Below are positions 41,449 to 51,461 of a DNA stretch of 58,564 nt, piece after piece. The notes under the pieces were generated by a model that worked only from the letters and a program-made list of their open reading frames with translations, did not search any database and was not told where the DNA came from. Position 1 is the first letter of the stretch. Each line of letters starts with the position of its first letter. This stretch comes from Moorena sp. SIO3I8 (GTDB lineage Bacteria; Cyanobacteriota; Cyanobacteriia; Cyanobacteriales; Coleofasciculaceae): the NCBI RefSeq assembly GCF_010692325.1, contig NZ_JAAHHW010000037.1:1-58564 (forward strand), written 5' to 3'. The position numbers were made by a program, and so were the translations under genes.

Positions 41449-42939
41449 TTAGTCTAAGGCTGTTTCGGTGTCCTTAGGGGTGACCAAAAATACATCGATA
41501 TAACTTTTATACCCGATCTCATTCTTGAATACTTGATGGTTTTGGATTTGAAATCTTTTCCTGAGCTCATTCTGTAATTGCTCAGTGCTATCTGGGTTTC
41601 TGTTATTATTATGTACCAGCCACAGGCGTGATGGAAATGGTGACAAACTTTGTTCCCACTCCTCTAAATCTAAAACCTGAATAGGTGCTGAACCCTGATA
41701 GTAATGATTTAAGGCAAGACGCGGGCGAGGATAACCGATGTGTAAAGCAATGACATCTTCCGGTTGCTCATTAATCGTAATCATTTGTGACACACTGCGC
41801 CAATCGTGACGGTACACCTTGGTATAGTAATGCTCCAACCCACCACCAACTGCCACGAAATACATCAGAGCGATCGCAATCCCTAATTTCCGTGCTCGAT
41901 GCCAAATTTTGCTAAACCCTACTGCCAGCAAAATCAGCAGGTATGGAGCAATGAATAGCAGATAGCGTGGTAGCCAAACCGGACTAAAGATCCAAGACAT
42001 TATAAACAGCACAGCTGTCGGTAAAAATCCCCAAGCAGCAAGCCAAAAAATGTGGGGTTTAAGCTGCCTATTAAATAGAGAAAAGCCCAGCAAACCAGCC
42101 AACATTATGGTATATAACTTGTAGAAATGTTCACTTACAGAGGACTGTAAAGACTTCAAGGGCCAATAGGCTGTAAATATCGTTAGTCGGGACAACACAT
42201 TAACTAGGGTTGGTTTCGGGTTGTTAGCTGTCCAACCGTCAAAGAATGCAGATGAAGCAGTAGCGACCTGGAAAATCCATGGTAAGGACACAATACCAAC
42301 AACTAGGAGTACTGCACCAACCCCTAACAAAACACGGTATCGCTTACGAAATTTCCACACCAGTAATAGACAATCTGGCAGTAGCAGCAAACAATTGAGT
42401 GGTGTAGTCAAAGTCGCTAAAAGCCGTGCAATCAGCCAGCAACTGATTGACACAGTGGTCATACGTTCCAGCCCATGAGTCAGAGCCAGTGTGCCTACTA
42501 GACCAAGGAAAGTACTTAAGCTGTACATCCGCACTTCTTGGGCATGGTTGATGAACACAGGCGATAGGGTTACTAGGAGAGCTGCAATCAGTCCAACTCG
42601 CTGTCCCACTAAACGACGACCAAGGCAATAAGTTAAGAAAACACTACCTAATCCAAACGGAATCGACAATCCCCGCAACCAGACATCACTCTCACCGAAA
42701 AACATCCAAAGCCGTAGAAGTATGAAATAGAGTGGGCGTGTCAGACGAAGCTTCTCTGGTATCGCTTTAGCGTCATGAATACTATAGAGTTCATCGATCC
42801 AAAGGCTCTCTGTACCAAGTTGATAAAAATACAACGTAACAGCTAATAGCAGAATCAAGGTAATGGGAATCCACTCCTGTAGCGAATTAACTCTAGCTAG
42901 TGGTGGCAAAAAAGATTGTGTTTTGGATTTCATATTCAT
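41449..42939 (-). CDS. GT39/ArnT-like membrane glycosyltransferase
   Basis: A 496-residue protein with about 11 transmembrane helices. The first loop carries the catalytic acidic motif SLWIDELYSIHDA, then RLTRPLYFILLRLW, as in lipid-sugar-dependent GT-C enzymes. The C-terminal 120 residues form a soluble domain. It transfers a sugar from a polyprenyl-phosphate donor to an extracytoplasmic acceptor. It is the last gene of the polysaccharide cluster, 16 bases after the sulfotransferase. Confidence 0.82.
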   Translation of the reverse strand: MNMKSKTQSFLPPLARVNSLQEWIPITLILLLAVTLYFYQLGTESLWIDELYSIHDAKAIPEKLRLTRPLYFILLRLWMFFGESDVWLRGLSIPFGLGSVFLTYCLGRRLVGQRVGLIAALLVTLSPVFINHAQEVRMYSLSTFLGLVGTLALTHGLERMTTVSISCWLIARLLATLTTPLNCLLLLPDCLLLVWKFRKRYRVLLGVGAVLLVVGIVSLPWIFQVATASSAFFDGWTANNPKPTLVNVLSRLTIFTAYWPLKSLQSSVSEHFYKLYTIMLAGLLGFSLFNRQLKPHIFWLAAWGFLPTAVLFIMSWIFSPVWLPRYLLFIAPYLLILLAVGFSKIWHRARKLGIAIALMYFVAVGGGLEHYYTKVYRHDWRSVSQMITINEQPEDVIALHIGYPRPRLALNHYYQGSAPIQVLDLEEWEQSLSPFPSRLWLVHNNNRNPDSTEQLQNELRKRFQIQNHQVFKNEIGYKSYIDVFLVTPKDTETALD

Positions 42940-42955
42940 ATCAATTTGTCATTTG

Positions 42956-43816
42956 TTATTTGTCTTGATATTCAGAAGTATTTGAATTTAAAAAATTTTC
43001 GATTGCATACTCATATATTTCAAGATCAGGCTGACATATCCTTTGGATTTTTTCTAAATTTTTTTCAGTGATGACAGAAGATTGGTGCTTTTTTGATTTA
43101 GGATTACGATTTAAATTCCTAATCCTTAATTTTCTGCCAAAGCGCTCTTCAAACTGTTTCAAAAATTTTTCTGGGTACTCTAGGAATCCGATCAGAGCAA
43201 ATTTATGCAAATTTTCTTTAGCTTGATTAACAGCTTGCTCTGGGCTGTAGTCTCCTATCTCATGGTTACCTCCTAAAAACGTTACATATTTATGTCCTTG
43301 TGCTTGACCAAACTCTGAGTCTAAATACTCTTCGATTTCCATATCTATTTTACAATGTTCATGGCTTTTATAACGATTATATAAATATTCGGAAATCCAT
43401 CGTTTTACTGGATCTCGTAAAATAGTAATAAAGGCATAGTTTTCTTGAAAATGACGATGAGCTACTGAACTAAATACCAAGTGACCAGTAATGTAATTAA
43501 CATTTTCCCGACACATAAAATAGACAAGTAAATTCTCTCGAAGCTTTAACACAACCGGGTCATCTACCCTACTCGATGATAAGTCTCGAGCAATCAGTTT
43601 CTGAGCAGCCTTCAAAGATGCAGCAGCATCCAGATGACATAAATTACGATCTCTGATATCCCAAGTAGCATAACAAGATTTAAGGGCTTTGCTAATTGAC
43701 GACCCTCCACATTTAGGAATATGAATAAAAACAATATTTTCCTTCAAGCTTCCCTGAAACAAATTGCTAGTTCTGGCACTAACTTCCAGAAAGATACTAT
43801 TGAACAAGTCATTCAT
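42956..43816 (-). CDS. Carbohydrate sulfotransferase (Sulfotransfer_2-like)
   Basis: A 286-residue soluble protein with the PAPS-binding loop IVFIHIPKCGGSSISKAL (28-45) and the 3'-phosphate motif ITILRDPVKRWISEYLYNRY (about 140-160). It should move sulfate from PAPS to a sugar hydroxyl. AGGAGACA stands 5 bases before the ATG. Its place among flippase and glycosyltransferase genes suggests that the exported polysaccharide is sulfated; which sugar is modified is unknown. The DNA is AT-rich. Confidence 0.82.
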   Translation of the reverse strand: MNDLFNSIFLEVSARTSNLFQGSLKENIVFIHIPKCGGSSISKALKSCYATWDIRDRNLCHLDAAASLKAAQKLIARDLSSSRVDDPVVLKLRENLLVYFMCRENVNYITGHLVFSSVAHRHFQENYAFITILRDPVKRWISEYLYNRYKSHEHCKIDMEIEEYLDSEFGQAQGHKYVTFLGGNHEIGDYSPEQAVNQAKENLHKFALIGFLEYPEKFLKQFEERFGRKLRIRNLNRNPKSKKHQSSVITEKNLEKIQRICQPDLEIYEYAIENFLNSNTSEYQDK

Positions 43817-44045
43817 TTTTTGTCTCCTATGTCATTAGAGTATTTATCAATTGGTTTAGAAAGTTATAGGTTTTAGGGAGCAGGAATCCCCCCTAACCCC
43901 CCTTAGTAAGGGGGGAAGGGAGCAGGGAGCAGGAACCCACCCCTAACCCCTCCCAGGAGGGGAAGTGAGGGAAGTGGGAAAAAAGTTTGTGTACCTCATA
44001 AGTATGGTAAATGCTATATAATACTGAATAAACGCGGACTTGATA
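43817..44045. repeat. Intergenic repeats inside the polysaccharide cluster
   Basis: GGGAGCAGGAA units alternate with CCCCCCTTAGTAAGGGGGG (about 43897-43915) and a CCCCTCCCAGGAGGGG hairpin (about 43953-43968). These could terminate transcription between the flippase and sulfotransferase genes. Confidence 0.75.
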
Positions 44046-45311
44046 TTAATCAGACGACGCTGACCTTTTACCAAAGACGTATCGAATGATCCAAACCGCA
44101 AAAATTGGCATCGCTACTAATTGGGTGATCAGGACAGCTACAGCTACCCAAAAAATTCCTCCTTGCATGACTAGGAGTAAGGAAGTAGTAAACACAACAG
44201 TGAAAATCACGTTCCAGCCTAGATCAATGTGAGCTTTATCCAGCGCTTGAAGTAGCCGAGATGTGGAACGAGACAAGGCAATTGGCAAGGCTGAAAAGCA
44301 AATCAAGATTAAAACAGGAATTGCGGTTACCCATTTTTCCCCAAACACAATTGGCACATAAAATGGAGCCAAACTAGTTTGTAAAATAACAAGTGGTAAG
44401 ACAATTGCTCCAATCATCTTGAAACTACCAAAGTATCGCTTTTTCAGCTCCTTTAAATCCTCACGAACTTGACAAAAATGAGGATACCAGGCGGAACCTA
44501 AGGCATTAAGAACACTCTGGCTAATCCCTAATCCAGCGTTGAAAGCAAAAAAGTAAAGTCCCAATACTTCCATACCGAGAAATCGACCCACTAGTAAATA
44601 ATCGATGTTGAGTCTTAGCTTATTTAACAACTCAACTCCCAGCAGTTTGCTGCCAAAACTTGTAATGTTTTGCCATTGCTTCAAACTGACAGATTTAGGG
44701 GGTCGCCAAGGATGATTGGAATAGGTAATTACAATCCATACTGGATAGGATAAAACCATCGACCATACTACAGCCCAAACCCCCATATCCAACAGCGCTA
44801 AACCAACGATAATGATATTGCTGACTATTGCCTGTGCAGCATAACACCAAGCCCTAACGTTTAGTCGGTTTTCTCGTTCAATCAAAGCAGACTGAACCAT
44901 GAAAACTGGAAACATTAAGTAAATTAGGGAAAGGGCACAGATGGGTAAAATCAGTTGGTTGTTGTCATAAAACCAAGCAATCGGATAGGAAGCAATACAC
45001 TGAAGAATAGCTAGGGAAACACATAAAATCCAATTCAGCCAGTAGGCGGTATTACAGATAATCTCTAACTCTTGCTCATCAGCCTGAATCAGCTTAGCTC
45101 CAATCCCCGCTCTCAGGCTGAGAGTGTTAGCAAATTGAAAAGTAGTAACAATGACTGATACCATTCCATAATCATAGGGAGTGAAGACACGAGCTAGAGT
45201 AACCGTTGTCGCTAAACGGAAGATGCGCTGCACTAGTTCAGCACTTCCTAGCCAGCTAATGTTACGAATGAATTGGTCAGATGATAGCTGCTTGAGCTTT
45301 TTGATTAGCAT
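44046..45311 (-). CDS. Polysaccharide flippase (Wzx/PST family)
   Basis: A 421-residue protein with 12 or so transmembrane helices; FIRNISWLGSAELVQRIFRLATTVTLARVFTPYDYGMVSV is the usual opening of PST/Wzx flippases. It should translocate lipid-linked repeat units across the inner membrane. Its ATG overlaps the stop of the previous gene by one base (TAATG), so translation is coupled. Confidence 0.9.
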   Translation of the reverse strand: MLIKKLKQLSSDQFIRNISWLGSAELVQRIFRLATTVTLARVFTPYDYGMVSVIVTTFQFANTLSLRAGIGAKLIQADEQELEIICNTAYWLNWILCVSLAILQCIASYPIAWFYDNNQLILPICALSLIYLMFPVFMVQSALIERENRLNVRAWCYAAQAIVSNIIIVGLALLDMGVWAVVWSMVLSYPVWIVITYSNHPWRPPKSVSLKQWQNITSFGSKLLGVELLNKLRLNIDYLLVGRFLGMEVLGLYFFAFNAGLGISQSVLNALGSAWYPHFCQVREDLKELKKRYFGSFKMIGAIVLPLVILQTSLAPFYVPIVFGEKWVTAIPVLILICFSALPIALSRSTSRLLQALDKAHIDLGWNVIFTVVFTTSLLLVMQGGIFWVAVAVLITQLVAMPIFAVWIIRYVFGKRSASSD

Positions 45312-46453
45312 TAGGATACAGGTACATTAGCAAAGGGAGGAGCTAAAGGCGCTCTAGGTCTACCGCCTCCACCTACGCGGTTTGGACTATTGTTAGTAAC
45401 AATATGTAAAGATTGAAAGAGTTCCATAAAATCTTTGTAAAAGGGATTATTATGGTGAGCTTTAGCAAATAACCGATAACCATAAGCTGATTTAAACTCT
45501 TGTTTCACCCCTTTTTCCACAGCTAAAGCATAAGCATCTCTACCTGTTCCATCCACTACATAACCGCCATAATCTTGTAAAGCATGAAAAAGTTTTTTAC
45601 CGGCTGGTGTAGTTATACCAAGACTTTCTTCTGTTACCTTAGGAGGAATTGCTAACAGAGATCCCATTACCAGTTGAGAATCCTTACCTTTATATTTAGA
45701 TGGAGCTCTACGATCTGCTCTATCCGCAGGCCAGCGGTATCCAGGTGTAGGGCTTTGGGGATTGTAATTGAGGTATTTTCCCCAAAGTTCTATTTTTAAA
45801 ACATGGCGAATTGGCTCGCTACCAGTCAACTCTCCCTTGCGTATCGTTCCACCTATAGAGGACAATCCAGAACCAAGATGACCTCCAGCAATACCTTGAC
45901 TGTATAAATCTAAGTCTTTTTTTGGCCAGTGATAGCCATATACAGGACCACCTTTAACACAGCGAGCCATAGGTTCTAGTTGGATTATGGTGTGACCATC
46001 AGGCTGAAGCAAAGCAGCAGCATTATTGGGAGTAGAATACTTAGTGGGAGTGTTAATCGCATCCGGAACAATTAAATCATCAGGAATAGGAATAGATAAA
46101 TTTTCATAGCTTGTCTGACCGCTACATCGCTTTGTCCAACTGCCAGGATTATACAAGGGTTGCAGTGGACTACCTGCGGGGATAATAAATAACAGATCAA
46201 CATCTACAGAAGAACGGGCTGATCGAGGTAGATTAGCCGGTTTATACTTAGCATGACTACCAATCGGCATGTTCCAGATTGAGTCCTGAGAAAAGGGCCA
46301 GAGCCAGGGGTCACGAGTGGTAGGAGTGCTGCTCTTAGCATACATCAAATTGTTGGGTGGTAGATAATTAGCCAAACCAATGCTTATAGCTATTGTTACC
46401 AGCAGCAGTAATCCTAATAAATACCGTTTGAATTTCCAAGATTTGAAGATCAT
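45311..46453 (-). CDS. Uncharacterised secreted protein of the polysaccharide cluster
   Basis: 380 residues from ATG 46453; an upstream TTG at 46552 is less likely. A signal anchor RYLLGLLLLVTIAISIGLAN is followed by a family-like segment DPWLWPFSQDSIWNMPIGS, then IPDDLIVPDAINTPT, LLQPDGHTIIQLEPMARC, GGHLGSGLSSIGGTIR, HVLKIELWGKYL, YGGYVVDGTGRDAYAL. The WPFSxDSIWNxPIG theme occurs in other secreted proteins of unknown role. Two Cys could form a disulfide. Its coupling to the flippase gene and place in the cluster point to polysaccharide processing or anchoring, perhaps as a lyase or hydrolase; this is inference. Confidence 0.65.
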   Translation of the reverse strand: MIFKSWKFKRYLLGLLLLVTIAISIGLANYLPPNNLMYAKSSTPTTRDPWLWPFSQDSIWNMPIGSHAKYKPANLPRSARSSVDVDLLFIIPAGSPLQPLYNPGSWTKRCSGQTSYENLSIPIPDDLIVPDAINTPTKYSTPNNAAALLQPDGHTIIQLEPMARCVKGGPVYGYHWPKKDLDLYSQGIAGGHLGSGLSSIGGTIRKGELTGSEPIRHVLKIELWGKYLNYNPQSPTPGYRWPADRADRRAPSKYKGKDSQLVMGSLLAIPPKVTEESLGITTPAGKKLFHALQDYGGYVVDGTGRDAYALAVEKGVKQEFKSAYGYRLFAKAHHNNPFYKDFMELFQSLHIVTNNSPNRVGGGGRPRAPLAPPFANVPVS

Positions 46454-46613
46454 ATAAGGCTTAGTAAAATGCCGTTTTATATCAAATCTATTAGCATCGG
46501 TATTGCCTAACACAAGAGTGTTCGTTAAAAAGCAAAACCTTGTGGAGCTCAAGACTTTTGATAAATGACAAATGACAAATGACTATAAATGAAGGAAACA
46601 AGCGAACTTGATA

Positions 46614-47573
46614 TCATGCAAAATTTGATAGTCGCTGACGCACACTGTAAGCCAGCTCTAGCACTTTGCCATAGCCCTCAGGTCCGAACCACTGCATCAA
46701 TGCGATCGCTATACTCAAACGGATGTACTCTCGGGAGAAGCGTAGCTGAGGGTAATGCATGAGAGCTTGACGACGAAAATGATTAGCCATTTTGTAATCT
46801 TGCTCACTACTTTGAAGACATTTCCACGCTAGGCAGAGATTAATATTGCCATAGCTTCGATTTCTTAAATGTAAGCTTTCAAAGGGAGCAGATTGAAAAG
46901 CTTTTTCAATGATTGTACGGAAGTCTTCTAGCCTTTTTACATAGTTTTTGGACTTATTATTTTGATGATGGCGATAGCGAACTAAGGCTTCTTTTACCAC
47001 AGCAAAAGGATAACGTGAAGCAATCCGAAGCCACATGTCCCAATCTTGAGCCGCGCAAATAGTTTGATCAAATACCCCTAGGGTCTCAAAGCAGTGGCGA
47101 CGAACCATTGCTACACTGCCACATTCAACTATATTGTGTTCAACAAGCTTCTCCCAAACATTACCCTCGGCGTGATGTTCAAACACTCTACCTGTGGGTT
47201 TTCCGGTTTCATTGATATAGGCAACCCAGGTATATACCAGACCGACGTCTGGATTTTCTTCCAGAACAGACAGTTGTTTTTCTAGCTTAGTGGGCTCCCA
47301 AAGATCATCAGCATCAATGAATGCTATATAATCCCCCCTAGCATTAGCAATTCCCTGGTTTCGTGCTGCAGACAAGCCTTGATTGGCTTGGGAAATCAGT
47401 TTAACTCGCGGGTCAGCTATCTGAGAAATCCATTGCTCAGTATTATCTGTACTGCCATCATTAACAACTATTACTTCAAAATCATCATAGGTTTGATTGA
47501 GAACACTATCGATAGTTTTGGGAAGATAAGTCATGGCATTGTAGGTGGGAATAACTACAGAAATCTTTGGCAT
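46614..47573 (-). CDS. Family 2 glycosyltransferase
   Basis: A 319-residue GT-A enzyme: ISVVIPTYNAMTYLPKTIDSVLNQTYDDFEVIVVNDGSTDNT at the N-terminus, AFIDADDLWEPTKL with the metal-binding D-A-D, and DWDMWLRIASRYPFAVV as acceptor-side ED-like motif. It adds a sugar to the lipid-linked repeat unit at the cytoplasmic face. AGGAG lies before the ATG. Confidence 0.92.
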   Translation of the reverse strand: MPKISVVIPTYNAMTYLPKTIDSVLNQTYDDFEVIVVNDGSTDNTEQWISQIADPRVKLISQANQGLSAARNQGIANARGDYIAFIDADDLWEPTKLEKQLSVLEENPDVGLVYTWVAYINETGKPTGRVFEHHAEGNVWEKLVEHNIVECGSVAMVRRHCFETLGVFDQTICAAQDWDMWLRIASRYPFAVVKEALVRYRHHQNNKSKNYVKRLEDFRTIIEKAFQSAPFESLHLRNRSYGNINLCLAWKCLQSSEQDYKMANHFRRQALMHYPQLRFSREYIRLSIAIALMQWFGPEGYGKVLELAYSVRQRLSNFA

Positions 47574-47680
47574 ATCTATAAACTCCTAAGTTTTCTAGTT
47601 AGGTCACTAAATAGTTAAAAAACTAAAGTTAAAAAACTAAAATTAAAACACTAAAATTAAAACACTAAAATTACTAACCC

Positions 47681-49174
47681 TCAGTTGCCAACTCTAGTTG
47701 AGAACCGACTTTGTTTCACAGTACTAGTAACAACAGTACTATCAGAAGGTGGACGCCTCTGCCAGTTCCAACCTGCAATTGCCAACAAGGTATACCAGTA
47801 GAAAAAGAAATTGGTATGACTCCAGATGTTCTCGGTAATCATCCCTACAGGTATAGCCATAAGAGTTGCCAACAGGATAAAACACAAATCCCGCTGTCCA
47901 CTTCCAGCAGGTGCATACCGAAGCAACTGAACAAGACGCAAAAACTGAGCAAAGAGAAAAGCTAAAAAAGTCCCTAGACCCAGTAACCCACCTTCTACCA
48001 GACTCCGGACATAATCATTGTGGGGAAGAAGACCATTGGTACTAATGTGATCACTCAAACCCAGACCATAACCCAAGATTGGGACATGCTGCCATTGCGT
48101 CAGTAAGTAAGTCCACTGATCGAGCCGCCAATTAAAACTGTTGTGGTCTACCTTCGAGAGCAGAATCGCACGCCAGATATCAATGTCAGGATTGAGTAGC
48201 GGTGTGTTAGCAATTGATCCGAGGCGTTCTTGTCCAAACTCTGAACTTGCAAATAGTCCTATAACTAGGGCGAAAAATAGCAACCCACCGATTAGGTTAA
48301 CTAGACTTAATCTAGGGGCAATCAAAACCAACACAAAAGTCGCCAACATCATCAAGCCAAATAGGGCTTTGGTACTCACAAAGAAAAAGGCGAGTAAACC
48401 TAGCAACAGAAGCCAGAGCAAACGCTGCTTTGAATGACTTAACTTCCAATAGGTCAGACCGATAAATAGCAATATAAAGGTAACGAAGGTATTGGGGTGA
48501 CCCAGAGTCCCTCTGATTCGAGATGTTCCTCCAGAGATTGTGGCAGAGTGATTTGTAATTGGTGAAAGTATCGAAGGTAACACTGAAGGAATGATCATCT
48601 GGATCAAGGCTAATGTAAGTGGTAAAACAAGAGCCAAGAACAGCATATGGATAATTTTTTCAGGAGCAATCCGGTGTTTAAGCTGCATGATCAACAGGTA
48701 GACCATCAGCCATGAAAATAGGCGCACCCACTCCCGGATACTCACTGAAATATACGAACTATCAAGTCCTAATCCTCCCAAAGCAAGCAGGATAACCCAC
48801 AAACCCTGTAACCCTACCCAACCAGCAAATAACCACCAAAATTTATCAGTTTGAACCCTCCGACCTGTTAATAACATTACTGTCACGTAGAGTAATGTTA
48901 GAGCATCAAGCCCGATGGCAAATAGTGCTGGTAACTGTTGCTTTGAGAAAATATCAAGAGAGCTACGCAGGATTAACATACCCAGTACAATTTGCTCAAA
49001 GCTGGCAAAGCAGTAGACCAGCACTGCTACCATACCTGCGCCAAGCGCTAAAACCAGTAAAAGGGGATTAATGCCAGCCAGTAACCCTGTAACTATACCA
49101 ACCCCTACACCGGCTGACCCTACCAAAACGGTAGGGTTAGGGAAACGACTCCGACCGTTATTGCTCCACATCAT
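47681..49174 (-). CDS. O-antigen ligase / Wzy-type polymerase
   Basis: A 497-residue protein with about 11 transmembrane helices and a large outer loop (about 330-370) containing DHNSFNWRLDQWTYLLTQW and PILGYGLG, then LPHNDYVRSLVEGGLLGLGTFLAFLF. The R-x-x-QW and H-N/D residues are typical of the O-antigen ligase/polymerase superfamily. It should polymerise repeat units in the periplasm. Its start overlaps the end of the kinase gene by 17 bases. Confidence 0.88.
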   Translation of the reverse strand: MMWSNNGRSRFPNPTVLVGSAGVGVGIVTGLLAGINPLLLVLALGAGMVAVLVYCFASFEQIVLGMLILRSSLDIFSKQQLPALFAIGLDALTLLYVTVMLLTGRRVQTDKFWWLFAGWVGLQGLWVILLALGGLGLDSSYISVSIREWVRLFSWLMVYLLIMQLKHRIAPEKIIHMLFLALVLPLTLALIQMIIPSVLPSILSPITNHSATISGGTSRIRGTLGHPNTFVTFILLFIGLTYWKLSHSKQRLLWLLLLGLLAFFFVSTKALFGLMMLATFVLVLIAPRLSLVNLIGGLLFFALVIGLFASSEFGQERLGSIANTPLLNPDIDIWRAILLSKVDHNSFNWRLDQWTYLLTQWQHVPILGYGLGLSDHISTNGLLPHNDYVRSLVEGGLLGLGTFLAFLFAQFLRLVQLLRYAPAGSGQRDLCFILLATLMAIPVGMITENIWSHTNFFFYWYTLLAIAGWNWQRRPPSDSTVVTSTVKQSRFSTRVGN

Positions 49175-51377
49175 CTGAACCCCGCGATAAAACAGACTTC
49201 CCAGACGCTACAGACTTGTTGAGGGAACCATTGAGATCGCTCAAACGCTTCAGGGATTTGGATAAAGACTGGTAACTGTGATCGGAATAGGAGTAAAATC
49301 TTTCAGTCTGAGCCGTCATCCCATTGATCACCACCCCTAGTATGGGCAAGCCATTATCTTTCAATTCTTTCAATTCTTCTCCTGCTTGAAGTAGGATGTC
49401 CTTTGGTGTGAAGTTGGGACGGGTAATCATGACTAATCCCTCACTATACCGACTCAAGGTATGAACATCGGCACAGCTACTAATTGGTGGAGTATCGATG
49501 ATGACCAGATCATAATGAGTTGCTGCTTTGGCTAACAGATGTTTCATCGAAGCTGACTCTAGCACCCTAGAGGGGTTAGTAAACAGCCCACCAGAGGTCA
49601 AAATTGAGAGGTTTTCAATACTTGTGGGTTGCACTGTCTCAAACAGATTGATATCTCTGTCAATTACATCCGTCAGACCAGGCAATGGGGTTACCCCCAA
49701 GATCCGATGCTGCTTGGGCTTACGTAGGTCTGCATCAATAATTAATGTCTGCCGAGATAACATAGCTGACACAGCTGCTAAATGGGAAGCCACGATTGAC
49801 TTACCTTCACCAGAAACCGTACTGCTGACCACAATCAGCTTCAACTTCTGTTGAGTCCGAAACTCTAGCTTCTTGAGGAGTAGGCGGTAAGGTTCAACTA
49901 AACTGAGATCATCCAAAAATTGTTCGGGATGCTTAAGACTCAGAGCAGATAACGGTATTTCCGGTAAGACTCCCAGTCTGGGAAGTTTCAGCAGTACCTC
50001 TGCATCAGAAACATCGTACAACTTGTTATCTATCACCTCCAGCAGTAGAATAATACCGATGGCTAGGGTAATTCCAGCAGCGGTAGCAAGTACTAGCACC
50101 ACTTTCTTATTGGGTTCACTGGGTAAGGAGGGGACTTGAGCTTCAGCAATAATACGGATATTGCTAACGAGTTGAGCTTCAGCAATCCGTGCTTCCTCTA
50201 GTTTGTTTTGTAGAAATTTCAACGATTCAGTTGCTTCTTCTCGTTGGCGAACTAACGCCGTAAGACGTTGCTGTTTAATGGGTAGTTGCTCAAGATGATT
50301 CTGAAGTATAGCTCGCTCACGCTGTAAAACTTTTAGCTTCTCTGCCAGTGCTAATTGTTCAGTATTAGAAATAATATATCTGGAGGTAAGCTCCTGACTC
50401 AACTGATCAGATGCTACATCGCTAGGGCTTATGGTCTGAGGGTTGGGGGCAATAGTAGCAATTTTATCATTGTAGAGTGAACGGATAGCATCTCGCTCTT
50501 CCAGCAACGATAGTACTGTGGGATGATTCTCGTTAAAACGTGAACGAACCGTAGCTAACTCGGAATCCAAATCTGCTAGCTTATCCCGTAATTTATCTAG
50601 TTGTTCATCTTGACCAACCCTTCCACCTACGTAGGCATTATTAATAGTATTAAAGCCTGTTAGTTGCTCGATTGCCTTCAGCCGGGCATTGACCTCTTCA
50701 AGTTGGGCATACAGAAGACGTTCCTGGTCTTCTACCTTAGCAAGACTCTCCACCAAGCTTTCGGTTTGTTCATTAAAGGAGACTAAACCACTACTTTTTC
50801 TATACTTGCTCTCCGCCACTTCTGCTGCTTCAGTCAATGCCCGTTGCTGAGGAAGCTCCTTCTCCAAAAACTCCCGTACTGCTCTAGCTTCTTGGCGAAT
50901 TGCTTCAGTACTTTCGTAAACCATTGCGTTGGCAACAGCATTAAGCAACACAGTAGCTAATTCCGGGTTTTGATTCTGATAGCTGATTTCAAGAATGTTA
51001 GTAGCAGGAATATTTTTTACTGTTAAATCCTTCTTAAGTTCTTTAGGAGTTATTTTTGTCACTAAATTACTGACGTATTGTGAAAATACTTGGTCAATTG
51101 CTTGCTGCAGAATCCGTTGGGACTTAACCAGTTCTGCTTGATTAGCAATTGGGTTAGCCCCACCCGGTCCCCGGTTAGGCAATTGGCTAAGGTCACGACC
51201 TAAGGGAGAAACACTTACCTGTTTATTGTCAAGCATTAGCCTTGCTTTCACCTCATACACTGGTGAAGTATAGACTAGATAGGCGATCGAGGCACCAATT
51301 ACGGAAGCAAAGGTAGCCAGAGCTGGCCAAAACCGACGCTTCAAGACTGATACTAAAGATGAAAGGCTGGTCTCCAT
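49158..51377 (-). CDS. Wzc-like polysaccharide co-polymerase with BY-kinase domain
   Basis: A 739-residue fusion. A Wzz domain with a first membrane helix (FWPALATFASVIGASIAYLVY), a long coiled coil (about 165-420), a second membrane helix (VVLVLATAAGITLAIGIILLLEV), then the kinase: Walker A VVSSTVSGEGKSIVA, A' QTLIIDADLRKPKQ, Walker B DLVIIDTPPISSCAD. A Tyr-rich tail (RFYSYSDHSYQS) is the likely autophosphorylation site. It controls chain length and export. Confidence 0.93.
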   Translation of the reverse strand: METSLSSLVSVLKRRFWPALATFASVIGASIAYLVYTSPVYEVKARLMLDNKQVSVSPLGRDLSQLPNRGPGGANPIANQAELVKSQRILQQAIDQVFSQYVSNLVTKITPKELKKDLTVKNIPATNILEISYQNQNPELATVLLNAVANAMVYESTEAIRQEARAVREFLEKELPQQRALTEAAEVAESKYRKSSGLVSFNEQTESLVESLAKVEDQERLLYAQLEEVNARLKAIEQLTGFNTINNAYVGGRVGQDEQLDKLRDKLADLDSELATVRSRFNENHPTVLSLLEERDAIRSLYNDKIATIAPNPQTISPSDVASDQLSQELTSRYIISNTEQLALAEKLKVLQRERAILQNHLEQLPIKQQRLTALVRQREEATESLKFLQNKLEEARIAEAQLVSNIRIIAEAQVPSLPSEPNKKVVLVLATAAGITLAIGIILLLEVIDNKLYDVSDAEVLLKLPRLGVLPEIPLSALSLKHPEQFLDDLSLVEPYRLLLKKLEFRTQQKLKLIVVSSTVSGEGKSIVASHLAAVSAMLSRQTLIIDADLRKPKQHRILGVTPLPGLTDVIDRDINLFETVQPTSIENLSILTSGGLFTNPSRVLESASMKHLLAKAATHYDLVIIDTPPISSCADVHTLSRYSEGLVMITRPNFTPKDILLQAGEELKELKDNGLPILGVVINGMTAQTERFYSYSDHSYQSLSKSLKRLSDLNGSLNKSVASGKSVLSRGSDDVEQ

Positions 51378-51461
51378 TACACGTTTTTTAAGTCATTTGC
51401 TAATTGCTAATTGCTAATTGCAGCAATTTTAAAGTTTAAATTTGCCTTTTACCTTAATAGT

